From contig CANNFY010000001.1 of NCBI GenBank assembly GCA_947504045.1, positions 248,001 to 312,000 of the forward strand: a stretch of 64,000 nucleotides of DNA. Reading direction: 5' to 3'. The position numbers and the translations under genes are program-made. Numbering within the stretch: the stretch's first letter is position 1; the number at the start of each line of letters is the position of its first letter. Shown piece by piece: positions 27,089 to 36,872 of the stretch. Under the pieces are notes generated by a model. That model was given only the letters and a program-made list of their open reading frames with translations, did not search any database and was not told the DNA's origin. The stretch comes from an uncultured Maribacter sp. Its GTDB lineage: Bacteria; Bacteroidota; Bacteroidia; Flavobacteriales; Flavobacteriaceae.

Positions 27089-29188
27089 ATGCAAGTAAAA
27101 ACATTTAAACACGTAAACTATTTGTGGGATAATTTAGAGGCCTCTAAAATGGGCGATGATCAAGTTGCACTTTTTCTTTATCGGTCAAATATTCTTGGAG
27201 CAGATTTAAGAATTACTAATTATGGAGGAGGTAATACTAGTTGTAAAACCATTGAAAAAGACCCTTTAACTAATGAGGATGTAGAAGTAATGTGGATTAA
27301 AGGTTCAGGAGGAGATATTGGAACTTTAACAAAAGCCGGAATTGCCGGTCTATATACTGGAAGATTACGGAATTTAAAAAATGTTTATGGCGGTCTAAAA
27401 GATGAAGACCGTATGGTAGAACTTTTCAACCACTGTATTTACGACCTAGATAGCAAAGCGCCTTCTATAGATACGCCTTTGCATGGTTTACTTCCTTTTA
27501 AACATATTGATCATTTACATCCTGATGCTTTAATAGCCGTTGCTGCGGCAAAAGATAGTGCAAAAGTGACCAAAGAAATTTGGGGAGACACTATGGGATG
27601 GGTGCCATGGCAAAGGCCAGGTTTTGATTTAGGCCTTCAATTAGAAAAATGTTTGAATGATAATCCTGGCATAAGAGGTATTGTTTTAGGTAGCCACGGT
27701 CTTTTTACTTGGGGAGACACTTCTTATGAATGTTATATGAATAGCCTTGAAGTAATTGAAACAGCTTCGGAATATATAAATAAAAAAATTACTGCTAACG
27801 GAAGTGTTTTTGGAGGTCAGAAAATTAAAAGTCTTACCAAAAAAGAACGTAAAGAAAAAGCCGCTCAGATAATGCCTATGTTAAGAGGGTTGTGTTCTTC
27901 CGAAAATAGAATGATCGGCCATTTTAATGACAGTGATGTTGTACTGGAATACATAAATAGTAACGACCTAGAAAGGTTAGCTCCTATGGGAACCTCATGC
28001 CCTGATCATTTTTTAAGGACTAAAATACAGCCATTAGTTTTACAACTAGATCCAAAAGAAGATCTTTCAGATTCTGAGAAGGTACTTTCAAAATTACGCC
28101 CTGCCTTTGAAGAGTATAAAAAAGAATATCAATCCTATTATGATTCCCATAAACGTGCCAACAGTCCAGCTGTTAGAGATGCTAGCCCAGTAATAATAAT
28201 CTATCCTGGAATAGGCATGTTTAGCTTTGCAAAAAACAAGCAAACTAGCCGTGTTGCAAACGAATTTTATATTAATGCAATTAATGTTATGCGGGGTGCA
28301 GAAGCCATTACCAAGTATACTTCTTTACCAAGGCAAGAAGCTTTTGATATTGAATATTGGTTACTAGAAGAAGCTAAATTGCAACGCATGCCTAAAGAAA
28401 AACCATTGTCTCGTAAGGTAGCTTTGGTAACTGGAGCAGGCGGTGGCATAGGCAAAGCCATTGCAGATAAATTGGCACAAGAAGGTGCCAATGTTGTGTT
28501 AACAGATATTGCTGAAGATAGGTTAAAAGAAGGGGTAGCCAGCTATGCAAGAGACGTTGCTAGCTATGCTGTTTGCGATGTAACCAATAGTAAATCTATT
28601 GCCGATGCGTATAAAAAAGCATGCCTAGAATTTGGAGGGGTTGATATTGTAGTACATAGTGCTGGTCTTGCTATTTCAAAACCAATAAACCAAACAACAG
28701 AAAAAGATTGGGATATACTACAAAATGTATTAGTTAAAGGTCAATTCGAACTTGCCAAACAAGCTGTAGCCATTATGCGTATGCAAAATTTAGGAGGAGA
28801 TTTTATTAGTATTGCTAGTAAAAACGGTTTGGTTTCTGGGCCTAACAACGTTGGCTACGGAACTTCAAAAGCAGCGCAACAACATATGGCTCGTTTATTA
28901 GCTGCAGAATTAGGAACCGATAAAATTAGAGTAAACACTGTAAATCCTGATGGAGTTATTGTAGGCTCTAAAATTTGGGAAGGTGCATGGGCACAAGGTA
29001 GAGCAAAAGCTTATGGTATTGCCGTAGAAGAATTACCTGCACACTATGCAAAAAGAAATCTACTTCAAGAAATTATATACCCCGAAGATATTGCCAATGG
29101 TGTTTTCTCTTTAGTAGGAATTTTAACTAAAACTACTGGTAACATAATAAATGTTGATGGCGGAATGCCAAATGCATTTGTTAGATAA
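27089..29188 (+). CDS. rhaEW: Bifunctional L-rhamnulose-1-phosphate aldolase / lactaldehyde dehydrogenase
   Basis: A 699-residue fusion. The N-terminal class II aldolase part (about 1-400) splits rhamnulose-1-phosphate to DHAP and L-lactaldehyde; its zinc-ligand region is FKHIDHLHPDAL (about 137-148). The C-terminal short-chain dehydrogenase (about 440-699) has NAD-binding TGAGGGIGKA and the catalytic YGTSKAA, and would oxidise lactaldehyde. The fusion is an established form of the phosphorylated rhamnose pathway. It is the first gene of a four-gene operon with isomerase, kinase and permease, so the order of genes is not the order of reactions. Confidence 0.93.
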   Translation: MQVKTFKHVNYLWDNLEASKMGDDQVALFLYRSNILGADLRITNYGGGNTSCKTIEKDPLTNEDVEVMWIKGSGGDIGTLTKAGIAGLYTGRLRNLKNVYGGLKDEDRMVELFNHCIYDLDSKAPSIDTPLHGLLPFKHIDHLHPDALIAVAAAKDSAKVTKEIWGDTMGWVPWQRPGFDLGLQLEKCLNDNPGIRGIVLGSHGLFTWGDTSYECYMNSLEVIETASEYINKKITANGSVFGGQKIKSLTKKERKEKAAQIMPMLRGLCSSENRMIGHFNDSDVVLEYINSNDLERLAPMGTSCPDHFLRTKIQPLVLQLDPKEDLSDSEKVLSKLRPAFEEYKKEYQSYYDSHKRANSPAVRDASPVIIIYPGIGMFSFAKNKQTSRVANEFYINAINVMRGAEAITKYTSLPRQEAFDIEYWLLEEAKLQRMPKEKPLSRKVALVTGAGGGIGKAIADKLAQEGANVVLTDIAEDRLKEGVASYARDVASYAVCDVTNSKSIADAYKKACLEFGGVDIVVHSAGLAISKPINQTTEKDWDILQNVLVKGQFELAKQAVAIMRMQNLGGDFISIASKNGLVSGPNNVGYGTSKAAQQHMARLLAAELGTDKIRVNTVNPDGVIVGSKIWEGAWAQGRAKAYGIAVEELPAHYAKRNLLQEIIYPEDIANGVFSLVGILTKTTGNIINVDGGMPNAFVR

Positions 29189-29257
29189 CTATTTTAAGTA
29201 CCCCCAGAAATTCCTTTGCTTTCTAAAGGTTTTTCTATAAAATAATAACATTATAAC

Positions 29258-30538
29258 ATGAGATTAAACGAGGAACAAGTTTTTAATGCAAATACTTCGC
29301 ATGTAGAAAATCACAATAAGGCTTTTAATTACCTTTCAGAAAAGCTAATAGCAAAGGGGCTGAATGTTGATTTAATTTTACAAAAGCTTACTACTTTTCA
29401 AGTAGCTATACCCAGTTGGGCATTAGGTGCCGGTGGTACAAGATTTGGAAGATTTAGCTTTAAAGGAGAACCCTCTGCTCTTGAACAAAAAATAGATGAT
29501 GTAGGCCTTATTCATAAACTAACAAAAACGGCAGGAGCCATCTCATTACACATTCCGTGGGATATACCACAAAACTATAATACGGTTAAAGAGTTAGCAA
29601 AATCTCATGATCTTATTTTTGATGCAGTAAACTCTAATACTTTCCAAGATCAAAAAGTCTCAAAAGAAAGTTATAAATACGGTTCTTTATCTAATTACAA
29701 TAAAGCTGTACGTGAGCAGGCTATTGCCCACAACAAAGAAGTTATAGATATAGGGAATAAATTAGGTTCTAAAAGCATTACTGTTTGGCTAGCTGATGGC
29801 GCAAATTTTCCTGGCCAGAATAATTTTCAAACTGCATTAGAGCATACGCAAAATAGCTTAAAAGAAATATATGCACATTTACCAGAAGATTGGAAAATGT
29901 TTATTGAATACAAACCCTATGAACCTAATTTTTATAGTACCGTTATACAAGATTGGGGAACCTCTTTCTTATTAGCCAATGCGTGTGGCGAAAAAGCATA
30001 TACACTAGTTGATTTAGGGCATCATTTACCCAATACTAACATAGAACAAATTGTAGCCACCCTAATGTCTAAAGGTAAATTAGGTGGTTTTCATTTTAAC
30101 GATAGTAAATATGGCGATGATGATTTAACTGTAGGTAGTATTAAACCTTATGCGCTTTTTTTAATTTTTAACGCATTAGTTTATGGTATGGAACATAATA
30201 CTCACAACCCATACCCATCATGGATGATAGATGCTAGTCATAATCTAAAGGACCCATTAGAAGATTTAATTCAATCCTTAGAAGCAATACAAGAAGCTTA
30301 CGCAAAAGCTCTTTTGCTAGACCAAAAAGCATTAAAAATTGCACAAAAAGAGAATGATGTAGTAGGCTGCCAAGAAATAATCCAAGATGCGTATAGAACA
30401 GATGTTAGACCTCTTTTAGCACAAATGAGATATAAATCTGGTGGAGCCATAAAACCAATAGATGCGTATAGAACTTTACAAGTTAGAAATAAGTTAATAA
30501 AAGAAAGAGGTAGTAACTCTATAGCTTCAGGACTGTAA
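29258..30538 (+). CDS. rhaI: L-rhamnose isomerase
   Basis: A 426-residue TIM-barrel sugar isomerase that converts L-rhamnose to L-rhamnulose. Metal and substrate residues lie in the usual pattern: TVWLADGANFPGQ, EYKPYEPNFYST, VDLGHHLPNTNIEQ and GGFHFNDSKYGDDDL. It is of the RhaI type rather than the enterobacterial RhaA type. It follows the aldolase by 69 bases and precedes the kinase by 9. Well supported by its neighbours. Confidence 0.93.
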   Translation: MRLNEEQVFNANTSHVENHNKAFNYLSEKLIAKGLNVDLILQKLTTFQVAIPSWALGAGGTRFGRFSFKGEPSALEQKIDDVGLIHKLTKTAGAISLHIPWDIPQNYNTVKELAKSHDLIFDAVNSNTFQDQKVSKESYKYGSLSNYNKAVREQAIAHNKEVIDIGNKLGSKSITVWLADGANFPGQNNFQTALEHTQNSLKEIYAHLPEDWKMFIEYKPYEPNFYSTVIQDWGTSFLLANACGEKAYTLVDLGHHLPNTNIEQIVATLMSKGKLGGFHFNDSKYGDDDLTVGSIKPYALFLIFNALVYGMEHNTHNPYPSWMIDASHNLKDPLEDLIQSLEAIQEAYAKALLLDQKALKIAQKENDVVGCQEIIQDAYRTDVRPLLAQMRYKSGGAIKPIDAYRTLQVRNKLIKERGSNSIASGL

Positions 30539-30547
30539 ATATTTAGG

Positions 30548-31918
30548 ATGGAAAAAGTTACCGCAATATTTGATATTGGAAAAACCAATAAAAAGTTTTT
30601 CCTTTTTGACCGCAACCTTAACGAGGTATATAGAGAGTATATACAATTTAATATGATTAAGGATGAAGATGGGCACCCAACTGAAGATATTGAGGCACTA
30701 CAAAAATGGCTAAAAGAAGTATTTAATAGAATTTTAGAAACTAAAAAATATGATATAAAAGCTATAAATTTTTCATCTTATGGTGCTAGCCTAGTACATA
30801 TAGACTATAATGGTGATATAGTATGCCCATTATATAATTACACAAAAAAAATTGAAGACGAAGTTTTAAGTTCTTTTACTAAAAAATATGGCCCAATAGA
30901 ATGTATTTCTAACAAAATAGGTTCCTCTATAGATGGCATGATGAATGCTGGTATACAGCTATACTGGTTAAAATATAAAAAACCCGAAATCTATAACAAC
31001 ATTGCATATTCTTTACACTTACCACAATTTATCAGTTACATTTTTACAGGTATACCCATAAGTGAACATACAAGTATTGGCTGCCATACCGCTTTATGGG
31101 ATTATGAAAAAAAAGATTACCACAGTTGGGTGTATAAAGAAAAAATAAATGCAAAACTGCCACCAATTGTTTCTACAGAAACAAGTATAAATATGAACTA
31201 TAATGGAAAGCGCATAAAAATTGGGGTTGGTATACATGATAGCTCCTCTGCCCTATTACCATATGTAAGAAGTTTAAAGAAAAAATTTTTATTAATATCT
31301 ACTGGCACATGGAGTATAGTTTTAAATCCATTTACCAATAGTCCGTTATCTAATAAAGACATTGAAAACAAATGCATTTATTACATGCGTATTAATGGAA
31401 AACCTGTAAAAGCTACTAGACTTTTTCTTGGTAAAGAGTACAAAACACAACTTGCCAAACTTATTAGCTTTTATAAGGTTACAGACAATTACCATAAGCA
31501 GGTAACTTTTAATTACAACAAGTATATAGCTATTATAAATAATTACAAGCCTATGTTTTGTTGGGAACATTTTTCTACCAATAAAATGCCTAATAAAACA
31601 GAAATAAATTATCCAGATTTTGAAGATGCCTACCATCAATTAATGATAGAGTTAGTTTTATTAGAAGTTGAAAATGTAAAACTAGCACAAGGAAACGATT
31701 TAATAGATAGAATATATATAGATGGTGGTTTTAGTGACAATGATGTTTATTTAAAACTAATGTCTCATTATCTACGAGATAAAAAAATAAGAACAACAGA
31801 TTCTTCGCTTGGCTCAGCATTAGGTGCTGCAATGGCTATTTCCGATGTAAAACTAAATTCTAAGTTTTTAAAGAAAAATTATGCGCTTAAAAAACACGTT
31901 CCTTTTATAATGAAATAG
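30548..31918 (+). CDS. rhaB: Rhamnulokinase (FGGY family)
   Basis: A 456-residue ASKHA-fold kinase that phosphorylates L-rhamnulose. N-terminal phosphate-binding motif TAIFDIGKTNKKFFLFD, catalytic-region HDSSSALLPY, LLISTGTWSIVLNPF, and the C-terminal adenosine motif IYIDGGFSDNDVYLKLM are all visible. It begins 9 bases after rhaI, with the permease 30 bases downstream. Family members phosphorylate several sugars; rhamnulose is assigned from the operon. Confidence 0.9.
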   Translation: MEKVTAIFDIGKTNKKFFLFDRNLNEVYREYIQFNMIKDEDGHPTEDIEALQKWLKEVFNRILETKKYDIKAINFSSYGASLVHIDYNGDIVCPLYNYTKKIEDEVLSSFTKKYGPIECISNKIGSSIDGMMNAGIQLYWLKYKKPEIYNNIAYSLHLPQFISYIFTGIPISEHTSIGCHTALWDYEKKDYHSWVYKEKINAKLPPIVSTETSINMNYNGKRIKIGVGIHDSSSALLPYVRSLKKKFLLISTGTWSIVLNPFTNSPLSNKDIENKCIYYMRINGKPVKATRLFLGKEYKTQLAKLISFYKVTDNYHKQVTFNYNKYIAIINNYKPMFCWEHFSTNKMPNKTEINYPDFEDAYHQLMIELVLLEVENVKLAQGNDLIDRIYIDGGFSDNDVYLKLMSHYLRDKKIRTTDSSLGSALGAAMAISDVKLNSKFLKKNYALKKHVPFIMK

Positions 31919-31948
31919 CATTATAACTTTTTCTAAAAAGTAGTAAAA

Positions 31949-33352
31949 ATGACCAATTCTAAAATACAAAAAAGTACTAATAACAATGAGTTTGAGCAAA
32001 CCCCTGTGCCCAAAACCAAATTAAAAAGCTGGAAAAGTTTTTTAGGAATGTATGCCGGAGAACATGCTGCTGGCACAGAATTTACAATTGGACCATTATT
32101 TTTAACTGCTGGTGTAAGTGCCTTTGATCTTATAATTGGTCTTCTTATAGGTAATTTACTTGCCGTATTAAGCTGGCGATTTTTAACTGCTGAAATAGCT
32201 GTAAAACATAGATTAACCTTATACTACCAATTAGAAAAAATATGCGGAAAAAAACTAGTTATTGGATATAACTTAGCTAACGGTGTTCTTTTTTGCTTTT
32301 TAGCAGGAGCCATGATAACTGTTTCTGCCACTGCTGTTGGTATTCCTTTTAATATGGAAATGCCTAAATTAACAGATACAACCCCAAATGGAATAACCTT
32401 TATTATTATTGTACTAATTGTAGGTGCTGTAATTTCTTTAATAGCATCTAAAGGGTATAATATGGTTTCTAAAGCGGCAAACTGGATGTCTCCATTAATT
32501 CTATTAGCCTTTTTTGCTTGTGGTATTGTAGCATTAAACCAACTAGAAGTAAAAAGTTTTACTGATTTTTGGAATATTTGGGGCGAAGGTTCAAAGCCTT
32601 TTCCTGGTCAAATAAAATTTACATTTTGGCATGTGGTTATTTGGTCATGGTTTGCCAATGCCGCAATGCATATAGGCATGTCCGATTTATCTGTATTTAG
32701 GTTTGCAAAAAAAGCAAGTACCGGATGGACTACAGCTGCAGGAATGTATTTAGGGCATTATATAGCTTGGATTGCTGCTGCACTTTTATATGCGGTATAT
32801 TTAAGATCGCCTGAAGCTCAAATTATGCTTTTAAATGGGGATGCTCCTAGTGTAGCTCCGGGTCCATTAGCTAATAATGCTATTGGAATATTTGGTATTA
32901 TAGCAGTAGTACTTGCTGGTTGGACAACAGCAAACCCAACAATATATAGAGCTGGTCTTGCGTTCCAAGCAATTTTACCTAAAACCTCTACTTTTTGGGT
33001 AACTATACTTGCTGGTTTTATTGCTACCATTGCTGGGCTTTTTCCTGCTTTTGCCATGAAATTATTAGACTTTGTAGCACTTTATGGGTTTATTCTTGCT
33101 CCCTTTGGTGCCATAATTGTATTTGAACATTTTTTCCATAAAAGAGCTGGTATAATCCAAAATTATGCAGAAGTAGCTAATATAAAATTTAATAAGGCCG
33201 TCTTTTGGGCATGGGCAATAAGTTTTGGTGTATTTTATGGAATTTCAATACAATTCAATATTTTTTTATCCTTTGTAACTTTACCTGCGTGGCTTTTATG
33301 TGGTATACTTTTCCTTTTGTTTGCTAAAAAAAAGGAGAAGAATTTATCGTAA
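31949..33352 (+). CDS. NCS1-family permease, candidate L-rhamnose importer
   Basis: A 467-residue inner-membrane transporter with about 12 membrane helices after a 30-residue polar N-terminus. The pattern (GMYAGEHAAGTEFTIGPLFL, then SWRFLTAEIAVKHRLTLYYQ) fits the nucleobase:cation-symporter-1 group, which normally carry purines, pyrimidines or vitamins. Here it is the last gene of the rhamnose operon, where a RhaT- or MFS-type sugar importer would be expected and none is found, so it probably brings rhamnose across the inner membrane. Family call fairly firm; substrate inferred. Confidence 0.82.
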   Translation: MTNSKIQKSTNNNEFEQTPVPKTKLKSWKSFLGMYAGEHAAGTEFTIGPLFLTAGVSAFDLIIGLLIGNLLAVLSWRFLTAEIAVKHRLTLYYQLEKICGKKLVIGYNLANGVLFCFLAGAMITVSATAVGIPFNMEMPKLTDTTPNGITFIIIVLIVGAVISLIASKGYNMVSKAANWMSPLILLAFFACGIVALNQLEVKSFTDFWNIWGEGSKPFPGQIKFTFWHVVIWSWFANAAMHIGMSDLSVFRFAKKASTGWTTAAGMYLGHYIAWIAAALLYAVYLRSPEAQIMLLNGDAPSVAPGPLANNAIGIFGIIAVVLAGWTTANPTIYRAGLAFQAILPKTSTFWVTILAGFIATIAGLFPAFAMKLLDFVALYGFILAPFGAIIVFEHFFHKRAGIIQNYAEVANIKFNKAVFWAWAISFGVFYGISIQFNIFLSFVTLPAWLLCGILFLLFAKKKEKNLS

Positions 33353-33380
33353 AAAATTAATTGCTTGTTTGTGTTTAATA

Positions 33381-34373
33381 CTACAACATAAAATTTACGT
33401 AAAAAGACAATTTCTCGTTGGCATGCACATTTCCTCCAAACAAATCTTGCGACACTGGTATTGCTGCATTGGCTCCAATTATAAATTTTCCAGTAGCATA
33501 TTCTGCACCAAATGTTCCATTTAATATATTGCCATTGGTATCTGCTTGCTGTTCACCATACTGTTCTATTTCTTTATAGGAATCTCCAGATAGTCCTAAA
33601 AAAGGGGTTAATGCAGAACGGTTAAAAGGTATTCTATAAAACGCAGTTCCTGTATAATTAAACTGATTACCATACCTATAATCATTCTTATTTTCTCCTT
33701 TTAAATAATACGTAAATATGGAACTAAACCCTACTCTATCACCACTAAAGTTATAGCCCAAAGAAAGTATAGCATCTAAACTACCAGTACCTACCTGAAA
33801 ACCCGGATTAACACGATCTGTTAATTGTTCTTCAAATTCACCTGTTGGCAATTTTGCACCAACTCCTATTTGTAGTGCATGCTTAGATAAAGGTCTTGTA
33901 ACTGGGTATGGAATAGAATCGTTAGTGTTCTTTTTATAAAATTGCCATTTAAACCACCCCATAACACTAGCGTCTCCAAAACCATCTAGTTCTTCATTAA
34001 CTGCACCGCTATCAAAAGTTCTTTTTAAATCTTGATACGGTAAACTTGCACTAATATAAATTTTTTGAGAAATAGGAATTTGTGTCCAAAGTTGATATGT
34101 ATTTACATATTCGTAACTACTTGGCGAATTTGTAAAAATACCATCTCTAGATTTAAAACTTTGACTTATGTAACGTAAGCCTATAAAATTGGCATTAGAA
34201 AGGGTTCCAAAACCAGAACTTCCACTACTAGTAGCACAACCACATAAATCGCAAAAAGGTTTCCAAAATTCTATATCTTTAGAATGCTTACATGGATCTA
34301 TATCTAGCGCATAGTTGCTGCTAGATATTAAAAACAATAAAATTAAAAGTAAATAAGTTTTAAAATTCTGCAA
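33381..34373 (-). CDS. Cys-rich outer-membrane beta-barrel protein of the copper locus
   Basis: A 330-residue exported protein: signal peptide to about residue 22, then a short Cys cluster (C28, and C41/C44/C46 in CDLCGCATSS), then a long series of beta-strands ending SFYVNFML, as in outer-membrane barrels. It overlaps the upstream MbnH-like gene by up to 14 bases and is the last gene of that operon, so it is probably an outer-membrane partner in metal handling. A Cys cluster at the mature N-terminus is consistent with copper binding; that is inference. It converges with the permease gene, 28 bases apart. Confidence 0.75.
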   Translation of the reverse strand: MQNFKTYLLLILLFLISSSNYALDIDPCKHSKDIEFWKPFCDLCGCATSSGSSGFGTLSNANFIGLRYISQSFKSRDGIFTNSPSSYEYVNTYQLWTQIPISQKIYISASLPYQDLKRTFDSGAVNEELDGFGDASVMGWFKWQFYKKNTNDSIPYPVTRPLSKHALQIGVGAKLPTGEFEEQLTDRVNPGFQVGTGSLDAILSLGYNFSGDRVGFSSIFTYYLKGENKNDYRYGNQFNYTGTAFYRIPFNRSALTPFLGLSGDSYKEIEQYGEQQADTNGNILNGTFGAEYATGKFIIGANAAIPVSQDLFGGNVHANEKLSFYVNFML

Positions 34374-35421
34374 AACGTGTATCGTTTAAAAATTCGTCAT
34401 CAGTTAATGTTAATAAAAAAGCTATAAGCTCTGTTTTTTCCACCTCGGTAAGGGGTATACCAAAACTTCCATCTTCTCTTAATAGACTTTCATCTACTAC
34501 ACCTCCATTTTCTACCATACCTTCATCATAAAAATTTAAAACAGCTGCCAAAGTAGAAAAACGACCATCATGCATATAAGGGAAAGTTTTTTCAATATTT
34601 CGCAAACTTGGCACTTTAAATTTATACAAATCGGCTTCATTCTCTAATACATTATATCTTCCTTTATCATTTAACACAGGATTTACTGGTAAGCCAGTAT
34701 TACGGTAGCTTTGGTCTGTAAACAAATCGGTAGCATGGCAAGAGGTACATTTATTTTGAAAAATAGTTTGCCCACGCAACTCAATATCAGTTAATGTAAC
34801 ACCATCTTCATTTCGTATATATTTATCATACTTTGAGTTTGAAGAAACCATCATTAACATAAATTGCGAAAGTGCTTTTAAAATATTTTCGCTACTAATA
34901 GCGCCATCTTCAAATGCTAACTGAAATTGTTTTTGATAATATGCATCCTCTTTCAATTTTAGTTCTATGTTAGATAGGGTTTCATCCATTTCCAATTCGC
35001 TAGTTATTGGAATAATTGGCTGCAAATCTAAATGTGATGCTGCTCCATCCCACATAAAATCTGAAAAATAACCTAAGTTCTGAATAGGTGGTGAATTACG
35101 AAAACCTATTCCTCCATTTACACCATGACTTAAGGTGTGCCCATGATGTGTAAATGCAAATGCTTGCTCATGACAAAAAGCACATGGTATAGCATTGTTA
35201 GAAGACAATCTTCCTTCATAAAACAAAGCTTTTCCTAAATCAAAACCTTCTTGAGTAATTGGATTATTACTAAGTTCATATTTTAATTCTGGAAAATTTG
35301 ATGGGGCCTCTAAACTTATACTTGTTGGCGCATAGCTTATTTCTGGAGTATCTGATTTACAACCATATATAAATACTATACATGCTAAAAGTATATAGAA
35401 TATGTTTTTCATAGAATACAT
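34360..35421 (-). CDS. MbnH-like dihaem cytochrome c peroxidase-family lipoprotein
   Basis: A 353-residue exported dihaem protein of the CcpA/MauG superfamily. It has a lipoprotein signal (IFYILLACIVFIYGC, Cys21) and two c-type haem motifs, CAFCH (80-84) and CTSCH (225-229). In methanotrophs MbnH uses such haems to oxidise a tryptophan of its partner MbnP to kynurenine, forming a copper site. The gene follows an MbnP-like gene by 47 bases, which favours that role over peroxide removal. Start may be ATG 35421 or 35412; the latter gives a tidier signal peptide. Confidence 0.88.
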   Translation of the reverse strand: MYSMKNIFYILLACIVFIYGCKSDTPEISYAPTSISLEAPSNFPELKYELSNNPITQEGFDLGKALFYEGRLSSNNAIPCAFCHEQAFAFTHHGHTLSHGVNGGIGFRNSPPIQNLGYFSDFMWDGAASHLDLQPIIPITSELEMDETLSNIELKLKEDAYYQKQFQLAFEDGAISSENILKALSQFMLMMVSSNSKYDKYIRNEDGVTLTDIELRGQTIFQNKCTSCHATDLFTDQSYRNTGLPVNPVLNDKGRYNVLENEADLYKFKVPSLRNIEKTFPYMHDGRFSTLAAVLNFYDEGMVENGGVVDESLLREDGSFGIPLTEVEKTELIAFLLTLTDDEFLNDTRFAEF

Positions 35422-35468
35422 TTTTATTAGCCGCAGGAAATTTATCCTGCGGCATAAAATTTTACACT

Positions 35469-36266
35469 CTATTCATTATGTACATGGTGTACAGAAAACA
35501 TTCCCATTATATTATTTGCAATAATAGGTGTTGTAACCTCATCGGTATGTACTTGGTTATAACCATCTGCTAAAACTACAGATGTTTCTCCATCAAATAC
35601 TACAGATATATCTGCTTTTACATGTAATTCTGGTGTAGCATCTTCTCTTACCAATACCGTATTTGGTAATTCTAAACTTACCTCTCTATAATTATCTAAA
35701 CTTGTTCCTACACTTCCCATATGTATGTTTAGTGCTTCATCTGTTATAGTACTGTTAGAAAAAGAACCATCTAAGCGAATAAAACGAAAACCAGTTGCCC
35801 AAGACCATAACATACCTTTTTCTTGTGCAATTTCTAGTAAGTCTCCTTGCCCATCTGCTCCTTTTAAAAAACGTTCTTGATCTATACCAACCCCAAAAGA
35901 AATATCTGTATAATCGGCAGCTGGTACATTTTCTAATGTTATCCATATTTCACCTGCTGCATTTGCATCAGCTTCATCAACTATAAAGGCATTATCATCA
36001 ACTGGGTATAAAAAAGTAGTGCCATCAGAATTTGTTAATTCTATATTACTAACAAGGTATTTTACGGAAGAAAGCTTGTAAGATTCCTCAGAAGATTTAT
36101 TATAAGAAACATCAAAAATAAAGTCTTGATCTCCTACGCCGTTATCAAATTTAATAACAAGGTTACCAGATTGACCGTCTAAGGATTCCGTTCCCTCATC
36201 ATCGCTTGAGCATGATAAAATAGTAACAGAAAGTAATAGTATTGTAAAAAAGTTTGTAATTTTCAT
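35469..36266 (-). CDS. MbnP-like copper-binding lipoprotein
   Basis: A 265-residue SPII lipoprotein (MKITNFFTILLLSVTILSC, Cys19, then SSDDE). It has the family pattern: YNKSSEESYKLSSVKYLVSN, FGVGIDQERF, the Trp-containing GMLWSWATGFRFIRLDG (W154, W156) and a His-rich end HHVHNE. MbnP proteins bind copper after a partner MbnH converts a conserved Trp to kynurenine. The frame is open to a GTG at 36284, but ATG 36266 places the signal peptide correctly. It lies between a small CNGKC protein and the MbnH-like gene. Confidence 0.88.
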   Translation of the reverse strand: MKITNFFTILLLSVTILSCSSDDEGTESLDGQSGNLVIKFDNGVGDQDFIFDVSYNKSSEESYKLSSVKYLVSNIELTNSDGTTFLYPVDDNAFIVDEADANAAGEIWITLENVPAADYTDISFGVGIDQERFLKGADGQGDLLEIAQEKGMLWSWATGFRFIRLDGSFSNSTITDEALNIHMGSVGTSLDNYREVSLELPNTVLVREDATPELHVKADISVVFDGETSVVLADGYNQVHTDEVTTPIIANNIMGMFSVHHVHNE

Positions 36267-36387
36267 TATATGATTATTTTGCACATAATAGAGCGGAAGT
36301 TATATTAAAGTCCCATTCTTTATAGCTTATTAATTGTAAATTAAAATAGTGTATATATCGGCAGAACGCCGAAATTTGAAATGAAAA

Positions 36388-36765
36388 CTACGCGTAAATT
36401 GGTGGTCTATCTTTTTTGTTATGTAATAACAAATTGTAATGGTTAGTATAGTAAGAGCCTATACGCTTTATAGGATTTTTTATTCTATTAAATTTAATTT
36501 CTTGAAAGGATACAAAAAATACTGGCATAACATTTACCTTACTAAGTAATGCTTGTTTTTCTGTTTTATTCTGCTGAGATTCCTTCTTAAGTTTTGTTGC
36601 TAAGTAGCATTTACCATTACAATTTAAAGCAGGCTTGGCTTTATTAATACAAAGTACTTCTTTAATATAACTATTGTTTACACAAAAATCTACCCATACA
36701 GATACAACCATTGCAGGTTGGCAGTGTATTATTACTAATAGAAAAATGGCTGTAAACTTTCTCAA
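36388..36765 (-). CDS. Small Cys-motif exported protein of the copper locus
   Basis: A 125-residue protein with a hydrophobic N-terminus and four ordered cysteines, C28, C39, C49 and C53, in FCVNNSYIKEVLCINK and NCNGKCYLATKL. Small proteins with this CNGKCYL motif recur in Bacteroidota next to copper and metal-uptake genes, to my knowledge, but have no proven role. It is the first gene of the MbnP-MbnH operon, 121 bases upstream. The start appears to be TTG at 36765; no in-frame ATG precedes the hydrophobic segment. A short dyad GCTTT-TGC-AAAGC lies 14 bases upstream (36779-36791). Confidence 0.75.
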   Translation of the reverse strand: MRKFTAIFLLVIIHCQPAMVVSVWVDFCVNNSYIKEVLCINKAKPALNCNGKCYLATKLKKESQQNKTEKQALLSKVNVMPVFFVSFQEIKFNRIKNPIKRIGSYYTNHYNLLLHNKKDRPPIYA

Positions 36766-36872
36766 AAAAATGCGTTTTGCTTTTGCAAAGCTAAGTTTTT
36801 TTTAAAAGTAAATTCTATTTTTTTTCTGAATAAATAATAGGTGATTTTAGTAAACTATTAAATATAATTACT

